Notes under the pieces: model-generated | Seen by the model: only the letters and a program-made list of their open reading frames with translations | The model's database searches: none | Told to the model about the DNA's origin: nothing | Program-made: the position numbers and the translations under genes | Shown here: positions 17,015 through 25,210 of the stretch, piece by piece | How the letters are laid out: each line of letters opens with the position of its first letter | How positions within the stretch are numbered: position 1 is the stretch's first letter | NCBI GenBank assembly: GCA_016934935.1 | Contig: JAFGRW010000091.1 | Location: forward strand, 1 to 32,971 | DNA length: 32,971 bases | Direction of reading: 5' to 3' | Source of the DNA: Spirochaetota bacterium | GTDB lineage: Bacteria > Spirochaetota > UBA4802 > JAFGJZ01

Positions 17015-18226
17015 ATGAATAACTATTTTAAAAGCATGCCGGATCAAAAAGGTTTTTTTAAAGAATACGGTGGAAGCTTTATTCCTCCTGATCTTCAGAC
17101 CGAAATGGATAAAATTACTGATGCTTATTACAAAATAAGTAAATCTCACGAGTTTATCGCGGAATTACGTGATATACGCAAGCATTTTCAGGGGCGCCCT
17201 ACTCCTGTTTACTATTGTCGGCGATTATCAAATGAGCTGGGTGGTCGTATTTACCTGAAACGTGAAGACCTTAATCATAGCGGAGCACATAAACTGAATC
17301 ACTGTATGGGAGAGGCGTTGTTGGCTAAATATCTTGGCAAAAAAAGGTTAATTGCCGAAACAGGCGCGGGGCAGCACGGTGTAGCGCTCGCGACGGCCGC
17401 CGCGTACTTTGGACTTGAGTGTGAGATACATATGGGCGAGGTTGATATCGTTAAAGAACATCCAAATGTTGTTCGTATGAAAATACTCGGCGCAGAAATT
17501 GTACCGGTAAGCGCTGGGCTTAAGACCCTCAAAGAGGCGGTTGATTCGGCTTTTATGTCTTATCTTAAGGATCCCGTAAACACTATATACTGTATAGGTT
17601 CTGTTGTAGGCCCCCATCCTTTTCCAATGATGGTTCGTGACTTTCAGCGATGTGTTGGTATCGAAGCCAAAGAGCAGTTTTTCGAGATGACTGGCGAAAT
17701 GCCGGATAATGTTGTTGCCTGTGTGGGCGGTGGAAGTAATGCAATGGGAATTTTTAGCGCGTTTCTTGACGAAGAGGATACTCACCTTATTGGAGTAGAG
17801 CCCGCCGGTCGTTCACTAAAAAAAGGTGATCATGCTGCGACCATAACATACGGTAAACCCGGATTAATTCATGGCTTTAAGTGTTATCTTCTTCAGGACG
17901 ATAAAGGAGAGCCGGATCCAGTATATTCAATTGCCAGCGGTCTGGATTATCCCGGTGTTGGTCCTGAACATTCGATGCTTAAAGACAAAGGGCGTGTTGA
18001 GTACACGTCTGCAAATGATAAAGAGGCGCTGGACGCCTTTTTTGAACTGAGTAAAAAAGAGGGAATCATTCCGGCGCTTGAGAGTGCGCATGCTGTCGCG
18101 CACGCGATGAAAATTGCCAGGGATAATCCGCGCCAGTCTATACTTGTTAATCTTAGTGGACGTGGCGATAAAGATATTGATTTTGTTGTAGAAAACTACG
18201 GCAAGGATTATGGTGTAGTTCTTTAA
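17015..18226 (+). CDS. trpB: Tryptophan synthase beta chain (orphan)
   Basis: This 403-aa PLP enzyme joins indole and L-serine to make tryptophan. The start has AAGGAGA 7 bases upstream. PLP Lys93 lies in SGAHKLN, the catalytic Glu115 in AETGAGQHG, the phosphate loop is GGGSNA, and PGVGPEHS is conserved. Length and the opening [11 protein letters not shown] fit TrpB1, not the longer TrpB2 type. No trpA or other trp gene is in the window, and the gene has its own promoter and a downstream hairpin, so it is a monocistronic unit. Without trpA here, it may pair with a distant TrpA or salvage free indole. Confidence 0.93.
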   Translation: MNNYFKSMPDQKGFFKEYGGSFIPPDLQTEMDKITDAYYKISKSHEFIAELRDIRKHFQGRPTPVYYCRRLSNELGGRIYLKREDLNHSGAHKLNHCMGEALLAKYLGKKRLIAETGAGQHGVALATAAAYFGLECEIHMGEVDIVKEHPNVVRMKILGAEIVPVSAGLKTLKEAVDSAFMSYLKDPVNTIYCIGSVVGPHPFPMMVRDFQRCVGIEAKEQFFEMTGEMPDNVVACVGGGSNAMGIFSAFLDEEDTHLIGVEPAGRSLKKGDHAATITYGKPGLIHGFKCYLLQDDKGEPDPVYSIASGLDYPGVGPEHSMLKDKGRVEYTSANDKEALDAFFELSKKEGIIPALESAHAVAHAMKIARDNPRQSILVNLSGRGDKDIDFVVENYGKDYGVVL

Positions 18227-18247
18227 TAAATTCGAAATATTTTGATA

Positions 18248-18278
18248 ATGGGCAGATTCAACCTATGAGTCTGCCCAT
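18248..18278 (+). terminator. Candidate terminator after trpB
   Basis: ATGGGCAGA and TCTGCCCAT pair over 9 bp with a 13-nt loop, 21 bases after the trpB stop, followed by CCTTTCCCC. The U-run is weak. Confidence 0.55.
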
Positions 18279-18432
18279 CCTTTCCCCAGAAACACATTTC
18301 TGCATTACAATTACTGAATAGTATATACTTTTGATATATACCAGAATTACCGTAATAAAGCCCGCCCAAGCTTGCCTGTCGTGTTAAATGAAAAACCACA
18401 AAAAAAAATAGTTAATGAATCATCCAAATCAA

Positions 18433-18464
18433 TTGATAATTATTTGAATCTGGGAAATTATCAA
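18433..18464. promoter_or_regulatory. Inverted repeat TTGATAATT-N14-AATTATCAA (copy A)
   Basis: Exact 9-bp arms with 14-bp spacing, fully conserved in copy B while the spacer varies at three positions. TTGATA and AATTAT inside the arms are 17 bases apart, so the repeat may also overlap a weak promoter. This looks like a dimeric activator or repressor site. Confidence 0.5.
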
Positions 18465-18487
18465 TAAAAAAAGATTATTCAGGTAGA

Positions 18488-18499
18488 GCAAACGGTTGC
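18488..18499. promoter_or_regulatory. LacI-type operator upstream of GH9 gene 1
   Basis: GCAAACGGTTGC is a near-palindrome (GCAA/TTGC) with a central CG, the hallmark of LacI/GalR-family operators. The same 12-mer occurs at 21767. The cognate repressor is not in the window. Confidence 0.6.
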
Positions 18500-18570
18500 A
18501 TCCGAACAAAATTGTTAATGTATTAAGAAAAATTCTTAAAACAGTTTTGTATTATGGAGGTAATACTTTT

Positions 18571-21519
18571 ATGAGTACATTGAAAAAATGTATGTTTTAT
18601 CTTTTATTGTTGCCCATCCTGTTTTTTAGTGCTTGCGATGATGATTCAGGTTCAGGTAACGGAAATCCCGGAACAAACGCAGAAGGTCAACTGTTTGGAG
18701 AGACTCAGTTTACAGAGCGTGTCTACCCTTGGATACTTATGCGTGACAAGGGCGCTGAAGCAACTCTTGAAGAGCTTTCTGATGGTTCTGTAAAGATTAA
18801 CGTGACTCGGGATACCAAAAGCGGTTTCGAGTACGGCCTGCAGTTTGTGCATCCTAATCTTGAGATTCAAAATGGAAAGACATATACTCTCCGTTTTGAG
18901 GTTAGAGCGGATAAAAATATTTCGGTTGGCACAGCACTTGCGCGCCCACGTCCGGATTATAAGTGCATGTGGAACGATTGGGGAGATACTTTTACAGTAA
19001 GTGCAAATCAGTGGGTCGAGAAAGAAGTTGTATTTACAATGCAAAAAGATACCGAAAAAGCGGCAGAGTGTTATATCCGTTTTGGAGGAAATGGTGCAAA
19101 TTACAATGTTTGGATTCGCAATGTATCTTTAACCAGTGATGACCATGTTTTTTCGGATATGAGTGTTCCCTCATCAATAATCAGGGTTAATCAGCTTGGA
19201 TATCTTCCTAAAGCTGTAAAGCGGACTTCAATAGTTTTGGGAGACGAAGAGCCGGTAGCCGGAGATGAAGTTCCTGTGGTTGTTGTCGAAGAGGTAAACG
19301 GCTCATGGAGAAGTACGGATGTTGCCCTTGTGCGTCACGCGTTTGATCAGGATGCCGGGGAGTATGTTGCGGTTGTTGATTTTACTTCTATAGAACGTGA
19401 AGGTGTATATAAAATCAGAGCATCTTATGACGGTGAAACAGTATATTCACATAAGTTTATAATTGGATCTGATATATACGCTGGTCTAAAAAAACATGCC
19501 GTTGACTATTTTTATTACAACAGAATAGGGGAGGTCGAGGCTCGTTATGCTGCACGTCCTGATCTTGCTCGAGAAAAAGGTAATAATCATACAGGGACTT
19601 TCGCCAGTTTAAGTGAAAGTGATTTATATTCTAATGATTTTGGTGATGCGGCTGCTGACTATCAAAATCTTATAGGCCCCGCGTTTACCGCTAATATACA
19701 GTCGGGCTGGTATGATGCCGGTGACTATGGTCTATATGTCGTTAATGGTGGGATTGCCGCATGGACGCTCTTGAATCTGTATGAGCGCATGCCGGATGCG
19801 TTTGGTGACGGCTCCTTGCCTTACCGGACTTCTGCCAATCAGACACCTGATATAATAGAGGTTGTAGATGACGAGCTCAGATTTATGCTCGCTATGCAAC
19901 GTAGTGATGGAATGGTTCATCACAAGATACACAAGCTTGCCTGGTCCGAGTTTCCAAATACACCAGCTGAAGATGCAGGTGAACGGAAGATATTCCCGGT
20001 AAGTACCGCAGCAACTCTTAATTTTGGAGCAGTTGCAGCTCAGGCTTCGCGCATTTATATGAAACTTTCAAAAGAAGCAACAGGTACGGCCGCATCTGAT
20101 CTAATAGAAAAAGCTGAACAGTATCTAACTGCAGCCGAAAAGGCGTGGAGTGCCGCAAGAGCAAATCCGGCAATATATGCACCTAGTCCACGATGGCAGC
20201 CTGGTGGCGGGCCATATGATGATACTCATGTAGCAGATGAATTTTACTGGGCTGCCGCAGAGTTGTTTGTAACTACCGGAAAGCAGGTGTATCTTGATTA
20301 CCTGCAGTCGTCGGATTACTATCTGCAGATGGAGAGCCGCCTGTCAGCAGGAGAAGACGATGGTTACTATGGATCATTCACATGGGGTAACACAGCTGGT
20401 ATGGGTACGGTTTCATTGTCATTAGCGGCACCAGGATATGATGCCGGGAACTCTAATGAGTCAATAGTATTTGTTACCGAATCGATGAAAACCACCGCTC
20501 GCAATAATATTATTTCTGCAGCCGATGTCTGGATTCAAAATATTAATACTCAGGGTTACAGCACACCGATCAAGGCTGTTGATGGAAGTTACCCTTGGGG
20601 TTCAAACTCGTTTGTACTTAATATCTCGATAGCTCTTGCTTATGCCTTTGATTATTCCGCAGATATCAAATATATAAACGGTATTGCAGAGAGTATGGAT
20701 TATGTTCTTGGTCGTAATGCTATGGATACCTCTTACATTACCGGTTACGGTGAGCGTACTGTTAAAAATCCTCACCATCGTGTTTGGGCCAATCAACTGG
20801 GCGATCAGTTTCCAGAGCCTGCTCCTGGAGCAATATCGGGGGGGCCAAACAATGGTGGACATTGTCCATACGGTTATTCTTATCTGCGTTATGATGAAAT
20901 TGCTCCTCAAAAAAGCTATATCGACAGTATACAGGCCTGGTCAACGAATGAGGTTACTGTTAACTGGAATGCGCCGTTGACCTGGGTTACAGCGTATTTG
21001 GATGAGAACAAGGATGCTTTTGCTGTTCAGAATCAGACATTGTCCATATCTTTAACAGAGGGGTGGAACTTAATTTCCATTAATGTTGTTCCGGAGGACG
21101 CGTCAATAGCTGCTTTGTTTGCGGGTAATATTGATAAAATTGTGGAAATAAAGGACAACGATGGTTTTTATAATACATCACAACCTGCTTATCTTCAGAG
21201 CCTGACTTCATTGACACCAGCGCAGGGGTATCTAATCAATGTGACAGAACCATTTGTATTTACTGTAGAAGGAGCTCCTGTTGAGGCTGGTTCTTTAAAC
21301 TTAAGGAGCGGGTGGAATATGGTCGGTTGTCCCTGGAGTGAATCAATTGACATCTCGACTTTTATTGGCTCTTTTTCAATAAGTTCCAGCCTTATTACAA
21401 CGATCAAAAATTTCGATGGGTTTTATGAATATGGAAATTCTTTAAACAGTCTAGATCAGATAGAGCCGGGTAAAGGGTATCAGGTTTATGTTGAAAGAGA
21501 CTGTGTAATTAGTTGGTAG
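18571..21519 (+). CDS. GH9 endo-beta-1,4-glucanase lipoprotein with C-terminal GWN repeats
   Basis: This 982-aa cellulase-type enzyme starts at 18571 (GGAGG 10 bases upstream) with a lipoprotein signal ending FFSAC (Cys22). Domains in order: a CBM4/9-like jelly roll (about 35-190), a CelD-type Ig domain (about 200-300, opening IIRVNQLGYLP), and the GH9 (alpha/alpha)6 barrel (about 310-820). Catalytic features are GWYDAGDYG with D382 and D385, NPHHR with His735, and STNEVTVNW with acid Glu794. The C-terminus (about 823-982) contains two related repeats of about 75 aa, SLTEGWNLISINV and NLRSGWNMVGCPW, each with a DGFY motif and a GYL/GYQ ending; the role is unknown, perhaps surface attachment. 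It is transcribed singly from the shared 85-bp block and closed by a strong terminator. Confidence 0.92.
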   Translation: MSTLKKCMFYLLLLPILFFSACDDDSGSGNGNPGTNAEGQLFGETQFTERVYPWILMRDKGAEATLEELSDGSVKINVTRDTKSGFEYGLQFVHPNLEIQNGKTYTLRFEVRADKNISVGTALARPRPDYKCMWNDWGDTFTVSANQWVEKEVVFTMQKDTEKAAECYIRFGGNGANYNVWIRNVSLTSDDHVFSDMSVPSSIIRVNQLGYLPKAVKRTSIVLGDEEPVAGDEVPVVVVEEVNGSWRSTDVALVRHAFDQDAGEYVAVVDFTSIEREGVYKIRASYDGETVYSHKFIIGSDIYAGLKKHAVDYFYYNRIGEVEARYAARPDLAREKGNNHTGTFASLSESDLYSNDFGDAAADYQNLIGPAFTANIQSGWYDAGDYGLYVVNGGIAAWTLLNLYERMPDAFGDGSLPYRTSANQTPDIIEVVDDELRFMLAMQRSDGMVHHKIHKLAWSEFPNTPAEDAGERKIFPVSTAATLNFGAVAAQASRIYMKLSKEATGTAASDLIEKAEQYLTAAEKAWSAARANPAIYAPSPRWQPGGGPYDDTHVADEFYWAAAELFVTTGKQVYLDYLQSSDYYLQMESRLSAGEDDGYYGSFTWGNTAGMGTVSLSLAAPGYDAGNSNESIVFVTESMKTTARNNIISAADVWIQNINTQGYSTPIKAVDGSYPWGSNSFVLNISIALAYAFDYSADIKYINGIAESMDYVLGRNAMDTSYITGYGERTVKNPHHRVWANQLGDQFPEPAPGAISGGPNNGGHCPYGYSYLRYDEIAPQKSYIDSIQAWSTNEVTVNWNAPLTWVTAYLDENKDAFAVQNQTLSISLTEGWNLISINVVPEDASIAALFAGNIDKIVEIKDNDGFYNTSQPAYLQSLTSLTPAQGYLINVTEPFVFTVEGAPVEAGSLNLRSGWNMVGCPWSESIDISTFIGSFSISSSLITTIKNFDGFYEYGNSLNSLDQIEPGKGYQVYVERDCVISW

Positions 21520-21545
21520 TACTTAATCATGGTTTAAAAGTAATT

Positions 21546-21573
21546 AAGAGAGCGGGTAAAAGCCCGCTCTCTT
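21546..21573. terminator. Intrinsic terminator after GH9 gene 1
   Basis: AAGAGAGCGGG and CCCGCTCTCTT form an 11-bp stem with a 6-nt loop and run into TTTTAT. It lies 27 bases after the stop codon. Confidence 0.9.
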
Positions 21574-21711
21574 TTATGGTGTGCAACGGGTGTGCGCCAA
21601 GTTGAATCTAGGTGGCTTTCGGTAATACGGAAACAAAGCCTGTTCGGGCTTAAAAGCTGACAAATAAGGTCAATTAAGAAAAAAAAATTATTAAGGAATC
21701 TTCCCAATCAA

Positions 21712-21743
21712 TTGATAATTTTTTGAATTCGGGAAATTATCAA
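21712..21743. promoter_or_regulatory. Inverted repeat TTGATAATT-N14-AATTATCAA (copy B)
   Basis: Both 9-bp arms and the 14-bp spacing are identical to copy A, which argues for protein binding and not chance. Confidence 0.5.
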
Positions 21744-21766
21744 GAAAAAAAGATAATTCAGCTAGA

Positions 21767-21778
21767 GCAAACGGTTGC
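21767..21778. promoter_or_regulatory. LacI-type operator upstream of GH9 gene 2
   Basis: GCAAACGGTTGC, identical to the site at 18488 and at the same place within the shared block. It implies that one LacI/GalR-type regulator controls both GH9 genes. Confidence 0.6.
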
Positions 21779-21897
21779 ATAAGATGTACATTGTATAAGC
21801 GTTTAGGAATAATTCTTAAACAAAGAAAAAGTATATGATAACACCTTCTTTTTTCGGGTTATCAGAATATTATTTTGTATTAATAGGAGAAAGCAGT

Positions 21898-24800
21898 ATG
21901 AAAATCAGATTTAAAAGCTTTGCTTTTCAGATTATCTCTGTTTTGACGCTTTTTGTGTTGGTGTCATGCGCTGATTCATCTGACAGCAAAGACAAAAAAG
22001 GAATGCAGGCACCTGAAATAAGCCGCAATGAACTTTTTCGCAACACTGATTTTGAGTCAAATTACGCGCCATGGGTTGTTGTAGAAGATACTGGTGGTGA
22101 AGTAACTGGTGAAAGAAGGCTTTACACAAATGGTAATGGTGATGACAGCTATGCCATGGTCGGAACTGTTACAAATCAGGGAGCCGACACCTGGAGTGTA
22201 CAGATCCGTCATGGTGGTTTGACTCTTGAACAAGGACATACGTATACAGTGAAGTTTAGCGTTATGGCTACAGAAAGTATTAATGTTTGTCCTCAGTTGG
22301 TAAAACCGGAACCATGGGCGCTTTTCTGGCAGGTAAATGCAGACTGGAGCCCTGTATCGTTAACTGCGAATGAATGGTTTCATTATGAATCAGAATTCGT
22401 AATGAATGATTCTACTGCAGAAAATATAGAGTTTGCATTTCATTTTGGTGGTAATTATGCCAATGGAAATTCAAATTTCGAGGTCTGGATCGACGATTTG
22501 TCGCTTGAAGATCCGGAATTTGCAGGTTATGATGATGACGAGGGAGAGTCCGCTCTGATTCGTGTTAATCAGGTAGGGTATTTTCCACGAGGTATTAAGA
22601 AGGCAACTGCTGTTACAGAATCAGCGAGCTCGCTTGAGTGGCAGCTAATCAATTCGGCTGAGACTGTTGTAGCAAGCGGATTTACAACTGTTTTCGGTTT
22701 TGACAGGGATTCAGGTGATAATGTTCATACTATAGATTTTTCTTCATTTAAAAATGCAGGAACATATCGTTTGCGAATGAATCTTGCCGGAAGTGAGCCC
22801 TCGGTTAGTCACGAATTTGAAATCGCTAACGATCTCTATTCTCAGATGAAATATGATGCGCTTGCGTACTTTTATCACAATCGATCTGGTATTGCTATTG
22901 AAATGCCGTATGCCGGCCGAACAGACCTGGCACGAGCTTCAGGTCCGGCTGATACAAGTATCAGTACCTGGCCGGGAACCGGTCAGGCGTCTTACTCTAA
23001 AGATGTAAGCAAGGGCTGGTATGACGCTGGTGATCATGGTAAATATGTTGTTAATGGTGGAATCGCTGTCTGGACAATGCTGAACCAGTATGAGAGAACA
23101 CTTTATATCGATAACGCTGCCGGGGCAGATTTTTCTGACGGTTCCATGAACATTCCTGAAAACAGCAACGGCATACCTGACATACTTGATGAAGCCAGAT
23201 GGGAAATGGAATTTTTGCTGAACATGCAGGTAAAAGAGTCTGAAGATATGGCAACAGCCGGCATGGTTCATCATAAGATGCATGACAGTGCGTGGACAGG
23301 TATCCCAATGGCGCCTGGTAATAACACAAGTACACGTTATCTCCGCCCAGTTAGTACTGCTGCCACTCTTAACCTTGCGGCAACGGCGGCACAGGCTGCT
23401 CGTCTTTTCAGGGAATATGACGCAACTTTCGCGGATAAGTGCCTTGCTGCAGCCGAGGCTGCCTGGAATGCTGCTTTGGCCGATCCCGAAAATTATGCTC
23501 CATACGATAACGAAAACGGAGGCGGACCATACGACGACACATATGTTCTTGATGAATTTTACTGGGCCGCTGCGGAACTTTTTATAACTACAGGTGAAGG
23601 TGCGTACTATGACTTCATGAGTTCTTCTCCGCATTTTCTGGAATTAAGATGCAACCTTTTGAATGGAGAAGATGCAGGACTTTTCGGACCTTTCACATGG
23701 CAGAATGTTGCAGGACTAGGTACCGTTTCTCTTTCTCTGACATCTAACAATCTTGACAGCAGCGAAAAGGAGACAATCAGAAAAAAAATCTGTTATGCTG
23801 CGGATGTATGGCTGAATAACATAAAGATGCAGGGTTATGATGTGCCGCTTTGGACAAACAATACCAACAAGTATCCCTGGGGGTCTAACTCGTTTATACT
23901 TAACATGATGGTTGTTATGGGTTACGCTTATGACTTCAGCTCCAATGTTAAATACCTGAACGGAATGATTCAGAGTATGGATTACCTGCTTGGACGAAAC
24001 GCTATGGACAAGTCTTATGTTACCGGCTATGGCGACAGACCACTACTGAATCCGCATCATAGATTCTGGGCAAAACAGGCAAACAGTGCTTATCCTTCAG
24101 CACCTGCCGGAGCGATAAGTGGTGGTCCTAATTCAGGTTATCAGTGTCCGATTGCCCAGTCGATGTTTGATGACAACACACCGCCGCAGAAAGCTTTTGT
24201 GGACAATATTGAAGCATGGTCAACAAACGAGATAACAGTCAACTGGAATGCTCCATTTGCATGGGTTGCCGCGTATCTTGATGAAAAGAAAAACGCTGTA
24301 ACAATAGATATTGCAAGTATTGGCCCTAAAACACTCTGGATGACCGGAAGCGGAATTGTCAGCCCGAAATTCGCCGAAGTCCTGCCGTTACGAGTTAAAG
24401 CAAGTGCGGGCAACTCGGGTGTAACTTTGCAAAAGATAGAGTTCTGGTATGATGGACAGAACAGCTCTTCACAAAGAGTAACTGAACGTGCGATGACTTA
24501 TACAATAAGCTCTTCTGACAGATCTGGATTTGATAAGCAGATTGATGTACCGCGACCTGATAATTCAACATTTGACGTGTACAAAACTCTTAAAGTCAGA
24601 GCTAAAATGTTCTGTTCTGATGGAACTGTAAAAGAGCTTGAGTACGGTTTATTCAATTTTCAAAAATCATACTGCAGCGGATCTGACATTACCGGAATCG
24701 AAGCCAGCTATACCAATGATGGAATCAGTTCGTATGTTGAAGGCGGGCAGGTTTCGGTTGGAGTAATAATTGGTACCACTTACGACTATGAAAGCTGTTC

Positions 24801-25068
24801 CGGTGCATGGTTATTTGTTATTCCAAAAGATGCTGACTACAACAGTACAAGCGCATGGACCTGTGTAGGGTCGGTTAATACTTCGACAGATGTACCTGTT
24901 GAAACAACAGTTGAGGGTTACAGAATTTATACCATTAACTGGGTTCCGCAGGCGGGTGTGGAGTATCTTTATGTCCTTAGATCTGACTGGAATCATCGTT
25001 ATATTTCTAATGGTTATAACAGATACAGCATCTATCCTGAAGATGACAGCTATATTGTTTATGAGTAG
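21898..25068 (+). CDS. GH9 endo-beta-1,4-glucanase lipoprotein with unassigned C-terminal module
   Basis: This 1056-aa protein begins at 21898 (AGGAGA 7 bases upstream), with a lipoprotein signal ending FVLVSC (Cys24); a frame from 21835 would bury it. It has the same order as its upstream neighbour: CBM4/9-like domain (about 45-210), CelD-type Ig domain (about 216-310, LIRVNQVGYFP), GH9 barrel (about 315-800). Catalytic features are GWYDAGDHG with D376 and D379, NPHHR with His720, and STNEITVNW with Glu778. The C-terminal 250 residues differ entirely from the GWN repeats of the neighbour: a beta-rich segment beginning TLWMTGSG and a second with paired Cys, probably Ig-like or binding modules that I cannot name. 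The pair looks like an ancient tandem duplication with swapped tails. Confidence 0.92.
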   Translation: MKIRFKSFAFQIISVLTLFVLVSCADSSDSKDKKGMQAPEISRNELFRNTDFESNYAPWVVVEDTGGEVTGERRLYTNGNGDDSYAMVGTVTNQGADTWSVQIRHGGLTLEQGHTYTVKFSVMATESINVCPQLVKPEPWALFWQVNADWSPVSLTANEWFHYESEFVMNDSTAENIEFAFHFGGNYANGNSNFEVWIDDLSLEDPEFAGYDDDEGESALIRVNQVGYFPRGIKKATAVTESASSLEWQLINSAETVVASGFTTVFGFDRDSGDNVHTIDFSSFKNAGTYRLRMNLAGSEPSVSHEFEIANDLYSQMKYDALAYFYHNRSGIAIEMPYAGRTDLARASGPADTSISTWPGTGQASYSKDVSKGWYDAGDHGKYVVNGGIAVWTMLNQYERTLYIDNAAGADFSDGSMNIPENSNGIPDILDEARWEMEFLLNMQVKESEDMATAGMVHHKMHDSAWTGIPMAPGNNTSTRYLRPVSTAATLNLAATAAQAARLFREYDATFADKCLAAAEAAWNAALADPENYAPYDNENGGGPYDDTYVLDEFYWAAAELFITTGEGAYYDFMSSSPHFLELRCNLLNGEDAGLFGPFTWQNVAGLGTVSLSLTSNNLDSSEKETIRKKICYAADVWLNNIKMQGYDVPLWTNNTNKYPWGSNSFILNMMVVMGYAYDFSSNVKYLNGMIQSMDYLLGRNAMDKSYVTGYGDRPLLNPHHRFWAKQANSAYPSAPAGAISGGPNSGYQCPIAQSMFDDNTPPQKAFVDNIEAWSTNEITVNWNAPFAWVAAYLDEKKNAVTIDIASIGPKTLWMTGSGIVSPKFAEVLPLRVKASAGNSGVTLQKIEFWYDGQNSSSQRVTERAMTYTISSSDRSGFDKQIDVPRPDNSTFDVYKTLKVRAKMFCSDGTVKELEYGLFNFQKSYCSGSDITGIEASYTNDGISSYVEGGQVSVGVIIGTTYDYESCSGAWLFVIPKDADYNSTSAWTCVGSVNTSTDVPVETTVEGYRIYTINWVPQAGVEYLYVLRSDWNHRYISNGYNRYSIYPEDDSYIVYE

Positions 25069-25095
25069 AATTTGAAAAATAAACAAGAAATAATT

Positions 25096-25120
25096 AAAAC
25101 AGCGGGTAATGCCCGCTGTT
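25096..25120. terminator. Intrinsic terminator after GH9 gene 2
   Basis: AAACAGCGGG and CCCGCTGTTT form a 10-bp stem with a 5-nt loop (TAATG) and continue as TTTT, giving seven Ts in a row. It lies in the convergent gap with GH5 and is 91 bases past the GH5 stop on the minus strand. Confidence 0.9.
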
Positions 25121-25210
25121 TTTTTGTGAAACTTGCAAAAATTGATATGCTGAATAGTACGGTGCACAAATATCACTGTTGTTACATGCTGCATTTTTTT
25201 ATAGTTACGT

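Larger units (their letters stand above)
18417..18501 (+). repeat. Shared 85-bp upstream regulatory block, copy A
   Basis: By direct alignment 76 of 85 positions match copy B at 21696-21780 with no gaps. It ends 69 bases before the first GH9 start. The longest identical runs cover the inverted-repeat arms and the LacI-type site. Confidence 0.85.
18227..18570 (+). other. Intergenic region trpB to first GH9 gene
   Basis: This 344-base gap has no gene. It holds the trpB hairpin, small inverted repeats (CAGAAA/TTTCTG at 18287-18302; GTATATA/TATATAC at 18321-18341), and from 18417 the regulatory block shared with the second GH9 gene. A reading frame that opens at TTG 18496 runs through this region but lacks a ribosome-binding site. 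Confidence 0.6.
21696..21780 (+). repeat. Shared 85-bp upstream regulatory block, copy B
   Basis: Copy of 18417-18501 (76/85 identical), ending 117 bases before the second GH9 start. The 378-base gap 21520-21897 otherwise holds the terminator above, a small AAGCC/GGCTT hairpin at 21636-21651, and no gene. Confidence 0.85.

Noticed and set aside
22939..23634. 231-codon minus-strand frame inside the second GH9 gene
   Set aside because: It lies wholly opposite the conserved GH9 catalytic region, is rich in Cys, Arg and Ser as expected for a shadow frame, and has no start signal.
18227..25068. Polysaccharide utilisation locus of the SusCD type
   Set aside because: No TonB-dependent receptor or SusD-like gene is present; the hydrolases are single lipoprotein genes.
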